A stretch of 64,000 nt of DNA from Pseudovirgaria hyperparasitica (taxonomy: Eukaryota > Ascomycota > Dothideomycetes > Acrospermales > Acrospermaceae). Both the position numbers and the translations under genes were made by a program. The DNA lies in NCBI RefSeq assembly GCF_010093815.1, contig NW_022985551.1:1537311-1601310 (forward strand), read 5' to 3'. Below the pieces are notes generated by a model that saw nothing but the letters and a program-made list of their open reading frames with translations, was not told the DNA's origin and did no database searches. The stretch's first letter is position 1, and each line of letters opens with the position of its first letter. This document shows, piece after piece, positions 35,707-46,112 of the stretch.

Positions 35707-36626
35707 ATGGCCCGAATACCACAACGCCTCCTGGCGTCTATACCATCATCATCATCATCATCATCACCATCCACCCTCCAGCAAGCAACCGCCCGACTCC
35801 CTCCATCCCTCGCAGCCTGCACCCGCTGCAGCACCACCACCACCACCCTCCCCCACGGCCGCCGCCACCTAATGACAGCAAAGTACCCCGACTCCGCGCC
35901 CCGGAAAACCGACGACGACGACGACGAGTCTGTCGTTGCAACGCGCTGGGACGGGATGGAGCACATGGGCTCGGAAAAGTCTGTCCGGCGGGCGGGTGAG
36001 CCGGCGGTTGAGTTTCGGAGGTGAGGAGATGATGGGACATGGAGGAGGTCTGTGGGCTGACGAAGGGTGTAGGTTTATCAGTGCGAGGGGCAAGGCGCAG
36101 AGTGATAGGGCGTTGACGGGTGTGTTTGAGGGGGTGTTCAAGGCGACGGATGGGTCGTGGCGTGGTGTTGCGCTGGATGATTTGGGGGTTAAGTTTCGTG
36201 TTCGTGTACACCCAATTCCCCATCTACAGCATCACAGCACAGCATAGCTAACCTAAATCCCCCAAACAGGCAATCAAACAAATCATGCAGCAAACCGGCC
36301 GCATCATCCCGGACCCCATCATCCACGAGGTCCGAACCGCGGGCGCGCTCTTCGCACACATGCGCCAGCAGAACACGCAGACACAGACGACGAAGAGCAC
36401 GAAGACGCAGAACGGCACGGCCAGGGTGGCGGATGTGATGCGCACGCGGGAGCTGGCGGCGAATGTGCATGTGAGCTCGCGGCGGCGAACGATGCAGAGT
36501 CGCGAGTCGGCGATTGGGCGGTGGAAGGTGGTGCAGAAGGCGTTGATGGAGAGGCATTTGCCGCTGTATCGGGAGACGCATGATTGGGATGCGGGGCGGG
36601 TGAGGGGGCGGAGGGGGTGTGTGTAG
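35707..36626 (+). CDS. Probable mitochondrial large-subunit ribosomal protein mL50
   Basis: Exons 35707-36020, 36073-36199 and 36270-36626; introns 52 and 70 nt; 265 aa. The N-terminus looks like a mitochondrial presequence (MARIPQRLLASIPSS) and contains a poly-Ser run from a TCA repeat. Across intron 2 the product reads 'SWRGVALDDLGVKFRAIKQI' and then 'GRIIPDPIIHEVRTAGAL', which lines up with the human mL50 pattern (WxDISLEDxxLKFxLL...GxVVPxSxLHxM). That alignment also favours the GTTCGT donor at 36200 over one 6 nt later. The remaining C-terminus is basic and fungal-specific. Identification rests on this one block, so it is moderate. Confidence 0.65.
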
Positions 36627-36980
36627 GGTGAGTGTGTAGTGGGTGGGGAAGGGGAAGGGGAAGAGTTGTTGTTGTGGTGGTTAGGGGGGAAGGTGTGTTT
36701 ACGTAGTGTGTTTGATGGGGAGATGGCTTGTGTGGGTGTGGTTGGATGTGTATGATAGATGGATATATGTATATATCAGCCGAGTCAAGCATTCTGTGCG
36801 TGTATTTCTTGTGGAATCTCAATGTTATGAATTGATAGATTGGGAAGTCTACGTCTGTCTGGGCGAGTTGCAGCAGTCACGTCGGTCTTGTGTTGTGCTG
36901 TCCCATGGTAGTGCAGATGGACAGACGACATAGTAAGACCAACACTGTCTAGGTGTCTGTAGGTCTGCAGTCTGCATCGC

Positions 36981-37012
36981 ACCTCAGGCATATGGATGTT
37001 GCTGCCTGAGGT
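36981..37012. repeat. Perfect 10-bp inverted repeat
   Basis: ACCTCAGGCA (36981-36990) and TGCCTGAGGT (37003-37012) are exact reverse complements with a 12-nt spacer. Further copies of the TCAGGC core follow downstream. Confidence 0.75.
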
Positions 37013-37702
37013 CGGAACCCAAGTCAAATTCTGCCTGAGGCGCTGAGCAAAGCAGATGATTAGACCCTTTAATAATACTAATTAATTACATCGATGGATG
37101 GAACGACAGTCGCCTGGGTGCGTGGATGCCTGGTTAATCAGGCCATCAACGCAGACTCTCAGTGTGCTAGACCAGAAAGTAGCCTGTGTGCCTGAGACAT
37201 CAGGCAATCATCAGGCAACACCCTCCTCCATCACAGCCCTTATCTTCTCCCCCTGCCAGTGTACACTACCGACCTACCTAGCCATTACAGCGACCAAAGG
37301 CATACCATCAGAACAGCCCATGTCCGCCAAACACCCGTTCAACCTCTACCCTACCTCTATTCTATTCTAAACACAAGACCAGCCCAGGGAACGAACGGCA
37401 AAGTCACTGTAGTGAGGTAGTGCACACGCAAAGCGCTATCTAATTAACCCTCCGTTTCCAGACGGGGTGCAGGTCAGTACTGTAGTTAGTAGTAATTAGT
37501 ATTAGGCCCGGGATTGTAGTCTATCCCCGAACGAAATCCTTCCCGGGCGGGCATGCGTGCGTGCAGGGCCAGGGGCATAGTTCCGGGCTATTCTGCAATC
37601 CTGCGTTTTGAGTCTTGTCTATTGTTGTATTTCTCGCATTGTGAGGGACGGGGCGACGGACGGGGATTTGCGCGGCATCGAATGGGGTGGTGCGATTGAT
37701 GA

Positions 37703-37742
37703 CAGTGATGATGATGATGATGATGATGATGATGACGATGAC
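37703..37742. repeat. GAT trinucleotide repeat
   Basis: About 11 near-perfect GAT units (TGATGATGATG...) with one GAC variant, in non-coding DNA. Confidence 0.8.
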
Positions 37743-38975
37743 GCGGGCTGTGCAGCGTATGTATCGACGGATAGTTTGATGATGGATGGATGGATGGATG
37801 AATTGGATAGATATAGACAGATATGGGATGAAGCATAAATCAAGATCGAACCATAAAGTCGTACGATGACGCTTGGGGAAGTCGCCCAAAGCGGACAGCG
37901 CCAAGGAGCAGCAGCACGAGACAGCAAAGACGGAAAGGGCAACCAGCACACACGCGACAATAACAACAGCAGCAACAACAACACAAACACAAACACAAAG
38001 GGGGGATTTCTGTCTGGGCCGGGAAGGTGCAGAGCCGCCGGGGGGATGAATGACAAGCAGCCAATCACAGCGCTAGCTCGCGTCCCTGATTCGACCTTCG
38101 CCTAGTCTTTTTTTTTTCTTTGGGGGGAGGCAATTATTTGTCCTGGGAAGAGAGAGAGAGGTGATAAGATTGTCCGACAGAGAGGGTAGGTAGAGCGTGC
38201 TTTGCTTGGACTTTGCGGTTTGGACTGATTGCAGCTGCGTACATACATGTCAGATATCACGGAGTAATGATGGGATGGACGCTGGAGAGTCGGATAGGTT
38301 GGTTGAGGGACGACTGAAGGAGCTATGCCCGACTTCGGGATTCACAGTGAGAGTGAGAGTAAGAGAGAGCGGGTAAGAGAATTGTGGTTCAGCCACGCAC
38401 GCCAGGGGCTGCTAGGGGGAAGAGTCAAACAGGGGGGACAGCAAGAGGCACAGGCACAGGGCACAAATGAATAGGAGGATGTTGTATAGAGAAGAAGATA
38501 AGAAATGGATTAATGGATTAATGAGAGAGTCCAGACGTCGACTCCCGACATCCTCGTTGCCCGAAGCAGCTAAGAATAAATATTTAAATCATTTGTGCTG
38601 CTGCATCACTGCCGCCGCCCGCCCTGCACCAAAACACACACACACACACTCACACACACATACACACATCCACACATCCACACAACATACAAAAAGCCTC
38701 CGCTGCTAATAATTGCCCAAGCTCGGAACTTACTGCAATCGGATTCGCCGCTGTCAGACCGCAACTTTTGCTACACGGCACTTGCTGCTACAATTTCTGC
38801 ATATTACTCCTCTCTGCCAACCCTTTCCCCGCCTAGCACACTGCTTTTCCCTCCACTACTACCACCACCACCACCCCTTCACTCTAATCTTCTTCACTCC
38901 TCACTCCACCACCTCCCACTCCTCAACTCAACCCCCCAAGAACACTCAACGTCCTCTTTCCAACGCCCTCACATC

Positions 38976-40701
38976 ATGGCCGCCCGCCCGCAGAACATTG
39001 GCATCAAGGCCATTGAAATCTACTTTCCCTCGCAGGTCTGTCTGCCCCTCCCTGCGTCCTGTTTTCCCCACCACAACAACAACAATAGCACGAACTGACC
39101 TGACTTCTGCCCGCAGTGCGTCGACCAAGCCGAGCTCGAAAAGTTCGATGGCGTCTCTCAGGGCAAATACACCATTGGTCTCGGCCAGACCAAGATGAGC
39201 TTCTGCGACGACCGCGAAGGTGCGACTCCCTACTACCTTTGTCCCCCGCAACGACGCGGCACTGACACTGACACTCCTCTTCTACTACAGACATCTACTC
39301 CCTCGCCCTCACCACCACCGCCTCGCTGCTCAAGAAGTACAGCATCGACCCCAAGTCCATCGGCCGCCTCGAGGTCGGCACCGAGACGCTGCTGGACAAG
39401 TCAAAGTCGGTCAAGTCGGTGCTCATGCAGCTGTTTGAGCCGCACGGCAACACCAACGTCGAGGGCGTCGACACCGTCAACGCCTGCTACGGCGGCACAA
39501 ACGCCCTCTTCAACTCGATAAACTGGGTCGAGTCGTCCGCCTGGGACGGCCGTGACGCCATTGTCGTTGCGGGCGACATTGCGCTGTACAAGAAGGGCAA
39601 TGCCCGCCCGACCGGCGGCGCTGGCTGTGTCGCCATGCTCGTCGGCCCAGACGCCCCCATTGTGGCCGACCCGGGTCTGCGTGGCAGCTACATTGTGCAT
39701 GCCTACGACTTTTACAAGCCCGACCTCACCAGCGAGTACCCCGTCGTCGACGGCCAGTTCTCCATCCGCTGCTACACCGAGGCCGTCGATGCCTGCTACA
39801 AGGCCTACAACGGGCGTGAAAAGACGCTCAAGGGCCTGGCGAACGGCCAGGCCAACGGTGCGAACGGACACGCGCCGACCGCACAGCACGAGACCCCGCT
39901 CGACCGCTTCGACTACATGGCCTTCCACGCCCCGACCTGCAAGCTCGTCTCCAAGTCGTACGCTCGCATGCTCTACAACGACTACCTCCAGGACCCCTCG
40001 AACCCGCTGTTTGCCGAGGTGCCCAAGGAGCTGCGCGACATGGACTACAAGACCTCCGTCACCGACAAGACGGTCGAGAAGACGTTCATGGGCCTGACCA
40101 AGAAGCGCTTCGCCGCGCGCGTCCAGCCCGCCACCCTCGTCCCCACCATGTGCGGCAACATGTACACCGCCAGCGTCTACGGCGGCCTCGTCAGCCTGAT
40201 TGCAAACGTCAGCAGCGCCGATCTGCTCGGCAAGCGCATCGGCATGTTCAGCTACGGCTCCGGCCTGGCCAGCTCGCTCTTTTCCTTCAAGGTCAACGGC
40301 GACGTGGCCGCGATGCAGCAGAAGATTGACCTGCACAAGCGCCTCGACGCGCGCCGTGTTGTGGAGCCGCAGGTCTATGACGATGTGAGTGGGCTTGTCT
40401 TTCTTGCAGTGTCTTGCAGTGTTTTGCAGTGTTTTGCAGTGTTTTGCAGTGTTTTGCAGTGTTTTGCAGTGTTTTGCAGTGTTTTGCAGTGTTTTGCAGT
40501 GTTTTGCAGTTATATTGTATACCCATTTGCGGCGTGTCACGTGCTAACCCTTTGCCCGTCCAGATGTGCAACCTCCGAGAACGTGCTCACCTCAAGAGCA
40601 GCTATTCCCCATCCGGCAACGCCGACACCATCGTGCCCGAGACCTACTACCTCACCGAGGTCGACGACATGTTCCGCCGCAAGTACGCCGTCAAGGCATA
40701 G
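38976..40701 (+). CDS. ERG13: Hydroxymethylglutaryl-CoA synthase
   Basis: Exons 38976-39035, 39117-39219, 39291-40384 and 40564-40701; introns 81, 71 and 179 nt; 464 aa, normal for the fungal enzyme. The catalytic cysteine is residue 120 in '[11 protein letters not shown]', the general acid/base glutamate lies in '[13 protein letters not shown]', and the active-site histidine in '[10 protein letters not shown]'. The enzyme condenses acetyl-CoA with acetoacetyl-CoA in the mevalonate/ergosterol pathway, in the cytosol. Splicing of the last intron joins '[10 protein letters not shown]' to '[16 protein letters not shown]'. That intron holds a minisatellite described separately. G+C is high, as in strongly expressed neighbours. 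Without splicing the frame would run through the repeat to 40813. Confidence 0.95.
40401..40510 (+). repeat. 10-bp minisatellite of 3' splice-site-like units in ERG13 intron 3
   Basis: Nine exact head-to-tail copies of GTTTTGCAGT (40421-40510) preceded by two variants (TTCTTGCAGT, GTCTTGCAGT). Each unit contains TTGCAG, a good fungal acceptor. The true acceptor at 40563 has its own branch-like CTAAC at 40544-40548, downstream of the array. Confidence 0.95.
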
Positions 40702-41766
40702 TATAGCGGTCTTGAATTCTACCTACCTTTTGCGTTTAGAGAAAATACCCGCCCGTACCTACTTGCTTCCGAAACCCCGCCCCCCTTTTTTGCGCATCTT
40801 GTCAGGAGTTTGATATGTTAGACGACGCCTCGATGTGGAAAGAAGCATAGAAGTGACGTTTCTTTGGCTTTTGCTGTGGCCAGCCTGGCGTGGGCTAGGT
40901 TGTTGTCAACAAGAGTGAGAGAGAGTAGATGGCTGCCGAAGCGACGGATTTTTACGTTTTTACCTTTTTTTTCCTTTTACTGGCGATACCGGGTGGTACT
41001 GGGTTTTAATGGTCATGTGACATGTGGACTGCAAACTGCAAACTGCAGTGCAAAAGACGAAACGTCGGTATATATATTTATATAGCTCGCAGCCTCGCAG
41101 CCTCTGAGCCTCGCAGATTCAACACCGCGACGGGTGTCTTTGCGCGAGGGGCGGTCTTCCCCCCGTTAGCCGGCAGTCTGGCACGGGGACAATGAGTAGA
41201 CTATAGATTTATGCTATTAGTATGATCTTTCTGGCATGGCATGACCTCGCTGCTGTTTTGAAAGAGCCCATCTTCTGTGTGCGCAAGGGACGATGTTATG
41301 ATGTGTTGTCTCGCGCCCGCCCGGCGGCTTACCGGATTGGGCGTCCCGGGGCTGCTCGACGTACCTACCTAACATGGTATGTAGCATGACCTCTGACCTG
41401 CAACGTCCCCGCATTATATTATATATATCGTCTACAACGACGTTCTGTTGTGCCTCTTATAAACGATATACTGCCGTTACCTTGGGGTTCTTAGCACACG
41501 AAATTATAATCACCGTTCTGCTGGGTAAGATACAAGGCGGATCCAGACGTTGACTTCGACATTGTTGCAAAGGACACTGCTATAACGACGACATCAACGA
41601 CAATCACGACGACAATCACGACAATCACGACCACAATCACGACCACAATCACGACCACAATCACGACCACAATCACGACCACAATCACGACCACAATCAC
41701 GACCACAATCACGTCGACATCAACGACAATCACATCACCCACCACTACCACCACCAACCCCAAAAA
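40702..41766. other. Gap between ERG13 and aldolase-like gene
   Basis: About 1.07 kb with no gene. It contains short repeats of GCAGCCTCGCAG near 41090 and the 12-bp minisatellite at 41600-41712 directly before the next ATG. Confidence 0.55.
41600..41712. repeat. 12-bp minisatellite upstream of aldolase-like gene
   Basis: Seven exact copies of GACCACAATCAC (41629-41712) with degenerate copies before them. It ends 54 bp before the ATG at 41767, so it may lie in the 5' UTR. Confidence 0.9.
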
Positions 41767-43266
41767 ATGCCCTCCCAACTCCCCCTCCCCCACCCAATCT
41801 CCTCCCTCGACACCCCCTCAATGCTAATCTCCCTCCCCGCCCTCGAATCAAACATCACCTCCCTCTTCTCCCTCCTCGCCGCCTCCCAATCCCCCAACAC
41901 CAAAAACAAAATCTCCGTCCGCCCCCACCTCAAAACCACCAAATCCCCACACATCGCCCACAGACTCACCCGCGCCGGCGCCCGCGGGTTCTGCGTCGCC
42001 AAGGTCTCGGAGGCAGAAGTCATGCTCGACGCGGGTGTGACGGATCTGTTGATTACCACCGAGGTGGTGGGCGAGGTCAAGGTTGCGAGGGTGGTGGAGC
42101 TTGTGCGGCGTGTGGAGGGGATCAATCTGGCTCGGGCTCGGGCTCGGGCTCGGGCTCAGGCTCAGAAGGATGGAGAGGAGGAAGGAGAGGAGGGAGATGG
42201 AGACGGAGAAGGGGAAGCAAGAATATGCTGCGTGGTAGACTGTCCCGCCGGCGCCGACGCGCTGAACCACGCCCTCGCCCTCGCCTCCCCTTCCCCCCAA
42301 TCCACGCCTCTAACCCTCGACATCCTCCTCGACATCAACACCGGCACCCACCGCACCGGCCTACCCCCCGGCCTCCCCACCCTCCACCTCGCGCAACACA
42401 TCCTCACGCAAACCCCGCACCTCCACATCCGCGGCATCCAAGGCTACGAAGGCCACGCACAGCACATCCACCCTGCATCTGCGCGGCGCGCCGCGTGCGA
42501 GGAGAGTCTGGCATTGCTTACTGGTACGGCGCGGCTGTTGAGGGGGGAAGGGGTGGATGTGGGCGTGGTGTCGTGTGGGGGCACGGGCACGGTGCGGGTT
42601 TGTGCGGAGTGGGTGGATGGCGTGGATGGGGTGACGGGCGTGACGGAGGTGCAGCCGGGGAGCTTTGTGGGCATGGATGCGGATTATTTGGATGTGGTTT
42701 GGGGGGGAGGGGCGTGGAATGCGGAGGAGGAGGGGGATGGAAAGGGGGATGGAAAGGGGGGAAAGGGGAATGAGGGTGATGGAAAGGAGGAGGGAAAGGG
42801 TGATGGAAAGGAGGAAAAGGAAAAGGAAAAGGAAGAAGAAAACGGCAAATTCAAACCCGCACTATGGATCCTAAGCACAGTCATCAGCGGACCCTGGGAC
42901 GTCGACGTCGACGACAACGACGACCAGCACCCCGAAACAGGACAGAAACAACCCCCCAACCGTCCCCGCCCCCGCCGCCGCCGCGCAGTAATAGACGCCG
43001 GCCTGAAATCACTCACCACCGACAGCGGGCCCGCGCGCGTCTGGCAGCGTCCCGGCGTGACATACGAGCCGCTCGGCGACGAGCACGGCGGACTGACCTG
43101 GGACGCGGACAGCGATCCACAGGGCGGATTCGCGTGGGGCGAGCGCGTGCTGCTTGTGCCGAGTCATATCGATCCGACGGTCAATCTGCATGATGTCTTT
43201 TATGCTTGTCGGGACGGGCTGGTGGAGGAGGTGTGGCCGGTTGTTGGGAGGGGGATGGTGCAGTGA
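41767..43266 (+). CDS. D-threonine aldolase / D-serine dehydratase-like PLP enzyme
   Basis: A single-exon gene of 499 aa. It has the alanine-racemase-like TIM barrel: PLP lysine K56 in 'RPHLKTTKSP', then 'GFCVAKVSEAEVMLDAGV', 'DILLDINTGTHRTGL', and a phosphate-binding 'SCGGTGT'. The C-terminal D-ser_dehydrat domain ends with 'PSHIDPTVNLHD'. H467 and D469 give an HxD metal pair as in D-threonine aldolases, where D-serine dehydratases use HxC; substrate is thus uncertain. Two low-complexity inserts are unusual: an Arg-Ala-rich, then acidic stretch (about residues 121-153, from a GGGCTC repeat) and a Gly/Lys/Glu-rich stretch (about residues 320-358). Wobble positions are strongly C-rich in the 5' part. 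Confidence 0.85.
   Translation: MPSQLPLPHPISSLDTPSMLISLPALESNITSLFSLLAASQSPNTKNKISVRPHLKTTKSPHIAHRLTRAGARGFCVAKVSEAEVMLDAGVTDLLITTEVVGEVKVARVVELVRRVEGINLARARARARAQAQKDGEEEGEEGDGDGEGEARICCVVDCPAGADALNHALALASPSPQSTPLTLDILLDINTGTHRTGLPPGLPTLHLAQHILTQTPHLHIRGIQGYEGHAQHIHPASARRAACEESLALLTGTARLLRGEGVDVGVVSCGGTGTVRVCAEWVDGVDGVTGVTEVQPGSFVGMDADYLDVVWGGGAWNAEEEGDGKGDGKGGKGNEGDGKEEGKGDGKEEKEKEKEEENGKFKPALWILSTVISGPWDVDVDDNDDQHPETGQKQPPNRPRPRRRRAVIDAGLKSLTTDSGPARVWQRPGVTYEPLGDEHGGLTWDADSDPQGGFAWGERVLLVPSHIDPTVNLHDVFYACRDGLVEEVWPVVGRGMVQ
42700..42841 (+). repeat. Polypurine tract inside the aldolase-like gene
   Basis: About 140 nt almost entirely G and A on the coding strand, built from GGGGATGGAAAG and AAAAGG-type units with many G runs. 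It encodes the Gly/Lys/Glu insert. Such tracts can form triplex or G-quadruplex structures. Confidence 0.8.
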
Positions 43267-43681
43267 TTACAGGTGGTTCTTTTTTGTTTTTTTTTGTTTT
43301 TTTTTGGGGGGAGGGTATGTGGAATGAGGGGTTTAGGGTTTGTGGTTTGTGGTTTGCGGCATGTCGTACAATCATGATACATGATGATGCCTATTTGAGA
43401 TAGGAGTAGGCTAGTAGCTTGATCTGAGCAGTCTTGTCTCAAATCACCTCAAGCCCAACTCCCCAACACCAACGAAACAAAACAAAAGAAAACACAAGTG
43501 TCCATCGTCGGTCCATTGACCCATTCGCACCCTTCTCCGCAAACCCTTTCCCCATTCCAAAGACGCTGTAAACTCCCTTCGCTAACCCTTCCGAGCCGCG
43601 TCGCAAACATATCAGACTCACCTCACGTTCCTAGGCCAAAACGCTTCGTACATTCCCCCCCAACCCGGCACACCCGCGCAA
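43267..43681. other. Gap between convergent aldolase-like gene and unknown gene
   Basis: Contains T-rich TTTTTTTTTG units (43280-43305) after the stop codon and GTTTGTGG repeats near 43340. No gene recognised. Confidence 0.5.
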
Positions 43682-45106
43682 TCAGCCGCTTATGGCCCTC
43701 GTGATCATAGCCCTCGGCGGCGACATACCAGACCGCGCCCGACAACCAAGCAATTCCCGGTTCTCCTTCTCCTCCTCCCTCTCCTCCTTCTTCCGCAACC
43801 GCGGTGGTGGCAACGAGCGCTTGGACACGCCCGCGCTCCGTGTAAGTCTTCGTGTCTTCACTTCCGCTTCCGCTTCCGCTTCCACTTTCGCTTTTGCTTT
43901 TGCTTTCGCTGTCCCCTGTCGATGTGCCGTCGCCGTCGAACGCGCCGCTGTACCCCGCTTTACAGCCTGTTTCCGGCGTCGCGTCTTCTGCTCCTCGCGC
44001 AACACACCAGCAACAGCCACAGCCACAGCCGCTCCTCCATCACCCTGCCCCTTCATCTCAACCAGATGTTCAAACAACCCACGAAGCTGGTCGGGCTTGC
44101 TGATATCATAGATGCGTGTCTCGTCATCAATATCGTCGACGGCCAGCTCTCCAGAGGTCAGAAGGTCTGCAAGATCCCGCCCTTTATACGTCAAATTCGC
44201 GGTTGGGTGCTGGGCGAGGTCAAACACGATGTTGGGCTTGCATTCGTCGCTGTCAAGCACGACGCATGATGTTTCCATTTTCTTGAAGAAGTCGTCGATG
44301 TCGGTGGTGAGGTAGCGGAGGAGGGGACTGATTACGAGACGGGCGAGGGCCGGGTGCTGGGGATTGTGTTAGATGATGAGAAGGCGTTTGAGGAGGGAGA
44401 AGGGGAGGATGACTCACGTCGAATGTAATTCCCCCACCATCATCTCTGCCCTGATTGGGCGCGAGGCGAAACGCGCGGCACATGTTTGTCAGTCCGTCGA
44501 ATTGCCAGTCACGCTCCATGTCGTCGTGTGCTTGTTGTAGGAAAGGGTCAGTGGTGCGCGGATTCCATATCTCCGTCACGCTGGCTACTTTGTCCATGAG
44601 AGGGTACATCTCCGGCGGCGTGTGGAAGAATAGATCCAGTAGATATGTAACTATGCTGTAAAGAATAGGCTTGTCGTCATCTAGGTGGAACATCTTTCGT
44701 TCGAGCGGACTGACCACTGCAACAACCCTGTCCGCCAGATTATCTGGTATGATATCCTTGAGCTGCGAGAAACTTGTGTATCTTCGGAAAGGCTGAGCAG
44801 AAACTACGACCGGGTATTCGAAGTCCTGGGGTAAGCATGTTAGCGAAAGCAAGGCTCACGCAGAGTTGACAAATGAAGTTATGCATATATACATACCAGC
44901 ATCAGTATTTGCGAATTTTGCTGGCTCTGGATGTTGATACTAAAGTCAAAAACGCGCAGAACATCGGTGATGGCAGATCGGATCATACCGTCGTCGAAGA
45001 GGCGTAGACCATATTGCAAGAACGACGGAGTTGCCGAGTCGTGGTTTTTGAGTATCGTGAGGAGGTCGGATTCCTTACAGCCGTTACCGAGTACGCGTGA
45101 TGACAT
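43682..45106 (-). CDS. Unrecognised three-exon protein
   Basis: Complement of 43682-44356, 44418-44825 and 44897-45106; introns 61 and 71 nt, all GT-AG and phase 0; 430 aa. The first about 270 residues look globular, with mixed helix content ('LPDN'-type loops; 'YSIVTYLLDLFFHTPPEMYP'; 'FDGLTNMCRAFRLAPNQGRD'; 'HPALARLVISPLLRYL'). The last about 150 are low-complexity and basic, including an Ala-Lys/Ala-Glu repeat ('AKAKAKAKVEAEAEAEVK') from a GCTTTC-type hexanucleotide repeat, ending 'RAMITRAISG'. No transmembrane segment or catalytic motif is apparent, and I know no family. The consistent intron phases and protein-like composition argue that it is real. A helical-repeat scaffold with a basic nuclear tail is a guess. 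Confidence 0.7.
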
Positions 45107-46112
45107 GGTGAGAGCAGTATAATAGAGTGGACAGTATAGTATGATCAGATCTTTGAGTGGTGGTGTTGAGCAGAAGATGTGTGTGTGTGTGTGTAGGAGA
45201 GAAAGAGGAAGAAGGCAAGTTGGGAGCTGAAGTGAAGTGACGCTCAATTACGTCAGCAAGCTCAAACAACCTACCAAACTTGGTGGAATGTTGAGCCAAG
45301 GCGCTAACATGTATGAGTCACGTGGTTGGAGTGCCTTCGGGTAAAATCTGCGGCGTGAGTCATGCATGGAAGTGTCACGTGTGTTTTCTTGTCACGCTGA
45401 TTGGCCATAGAGTATCTATCTGCTCCCAACTCCCAACGCCCTGCTCCCTACTCAATGAGTGTTGACGACAACATACGGTGAATACACACAAAGTTGCCTT
45501 CTTCTACTTACTCTCCTCCGCACTGGACACAATTGATCTCTGGTTTACCAGCTTCTGGCCTGATCCCGATTCATGGTAGTCTTCTCCCTTGTCGGACAGC
45601 TCACAAGGGAGTCCACAAGCCATGCTGTGCCTCAAGGCAACTAACTTGACTGGCTCCGATAGACTCTTACCTGGTCTTTTGCTTGAGCGGTGCTAGGGTC
45701 TCCCAGCCAATACTGTGTGAACAACAAACAGCATATGGCCAGCAATGGAGTTTGTCCGGCGGCAAATAACAGGGTCCAGACCTCGTCGCCATCTTACTGG
45801 GTGATGCACAGGCTGAAGCCTGCAGTCTGTGGAGTGAAGTGCAGACTGAGGCCGGCGCGAGAGCTAGCCTTGCAAAACAATGGGATCCAATATTCTGCAC
45901 AGCCTCCTTCAAGGCAACAGGTAAAACACCAACCATCAGACGGAAGCTAGGTAGCTCCACCCTGGCGCTTACTCGCGCTTGGACACACTACTAGATAGAG
46001 CTGCCTTGCCTACCACACATCACCGCTGTTCGTCCTGCCTTGAGTCCTGAGAAGAAAGTTCCCGACAGTCTCTGTGCATCCAGGTAGACAAGTCTTTAGC
46101 AACACATACAAC
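45107..46112. promoter_or_regulatory. Divergent intergenic region between unknown gene and nuclease-like gene
   Basis: About 1 kb between two start codons, with a GT run (45177-45195) near the minus-strand start. Short frames at 45667-45960 resemble nothing I know. No regulatory site was identified. Confidence 0.4.

Larger units (their letters stand above)
36627..38975. other. 2.3-kb intergenic region upstream of HMG-CoA synthase
   Basis: No convincing gene. It contains a cluster of TCAGGC/GCCTGA hexamers (36984-37216), a GAT repeat (37703-37742), CAACAA and ACAAAC runs (37960-38000), and a CA run (38637-38690) shortly before the HMG-CoA synthase start. Pyrimidine-rich DNA (38820-38960) leads into the ATG. 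Confidence 0.55.

Noticed and set aside
39401-40540. Long open frame on the minus strand opposite HMG-CoA synthase
   Set aside because: It mirrors the high-G+C ERG13 coding sequence and ends in the intronic repeat (repeated [10 protein letters not shown]); no family resemblance.
45667-45960. Overlapping short frames on both strands with many Cys and Ser
   Set aside because: No splice-consistent extension and no resemblance to a known protein; treated as non-coding.
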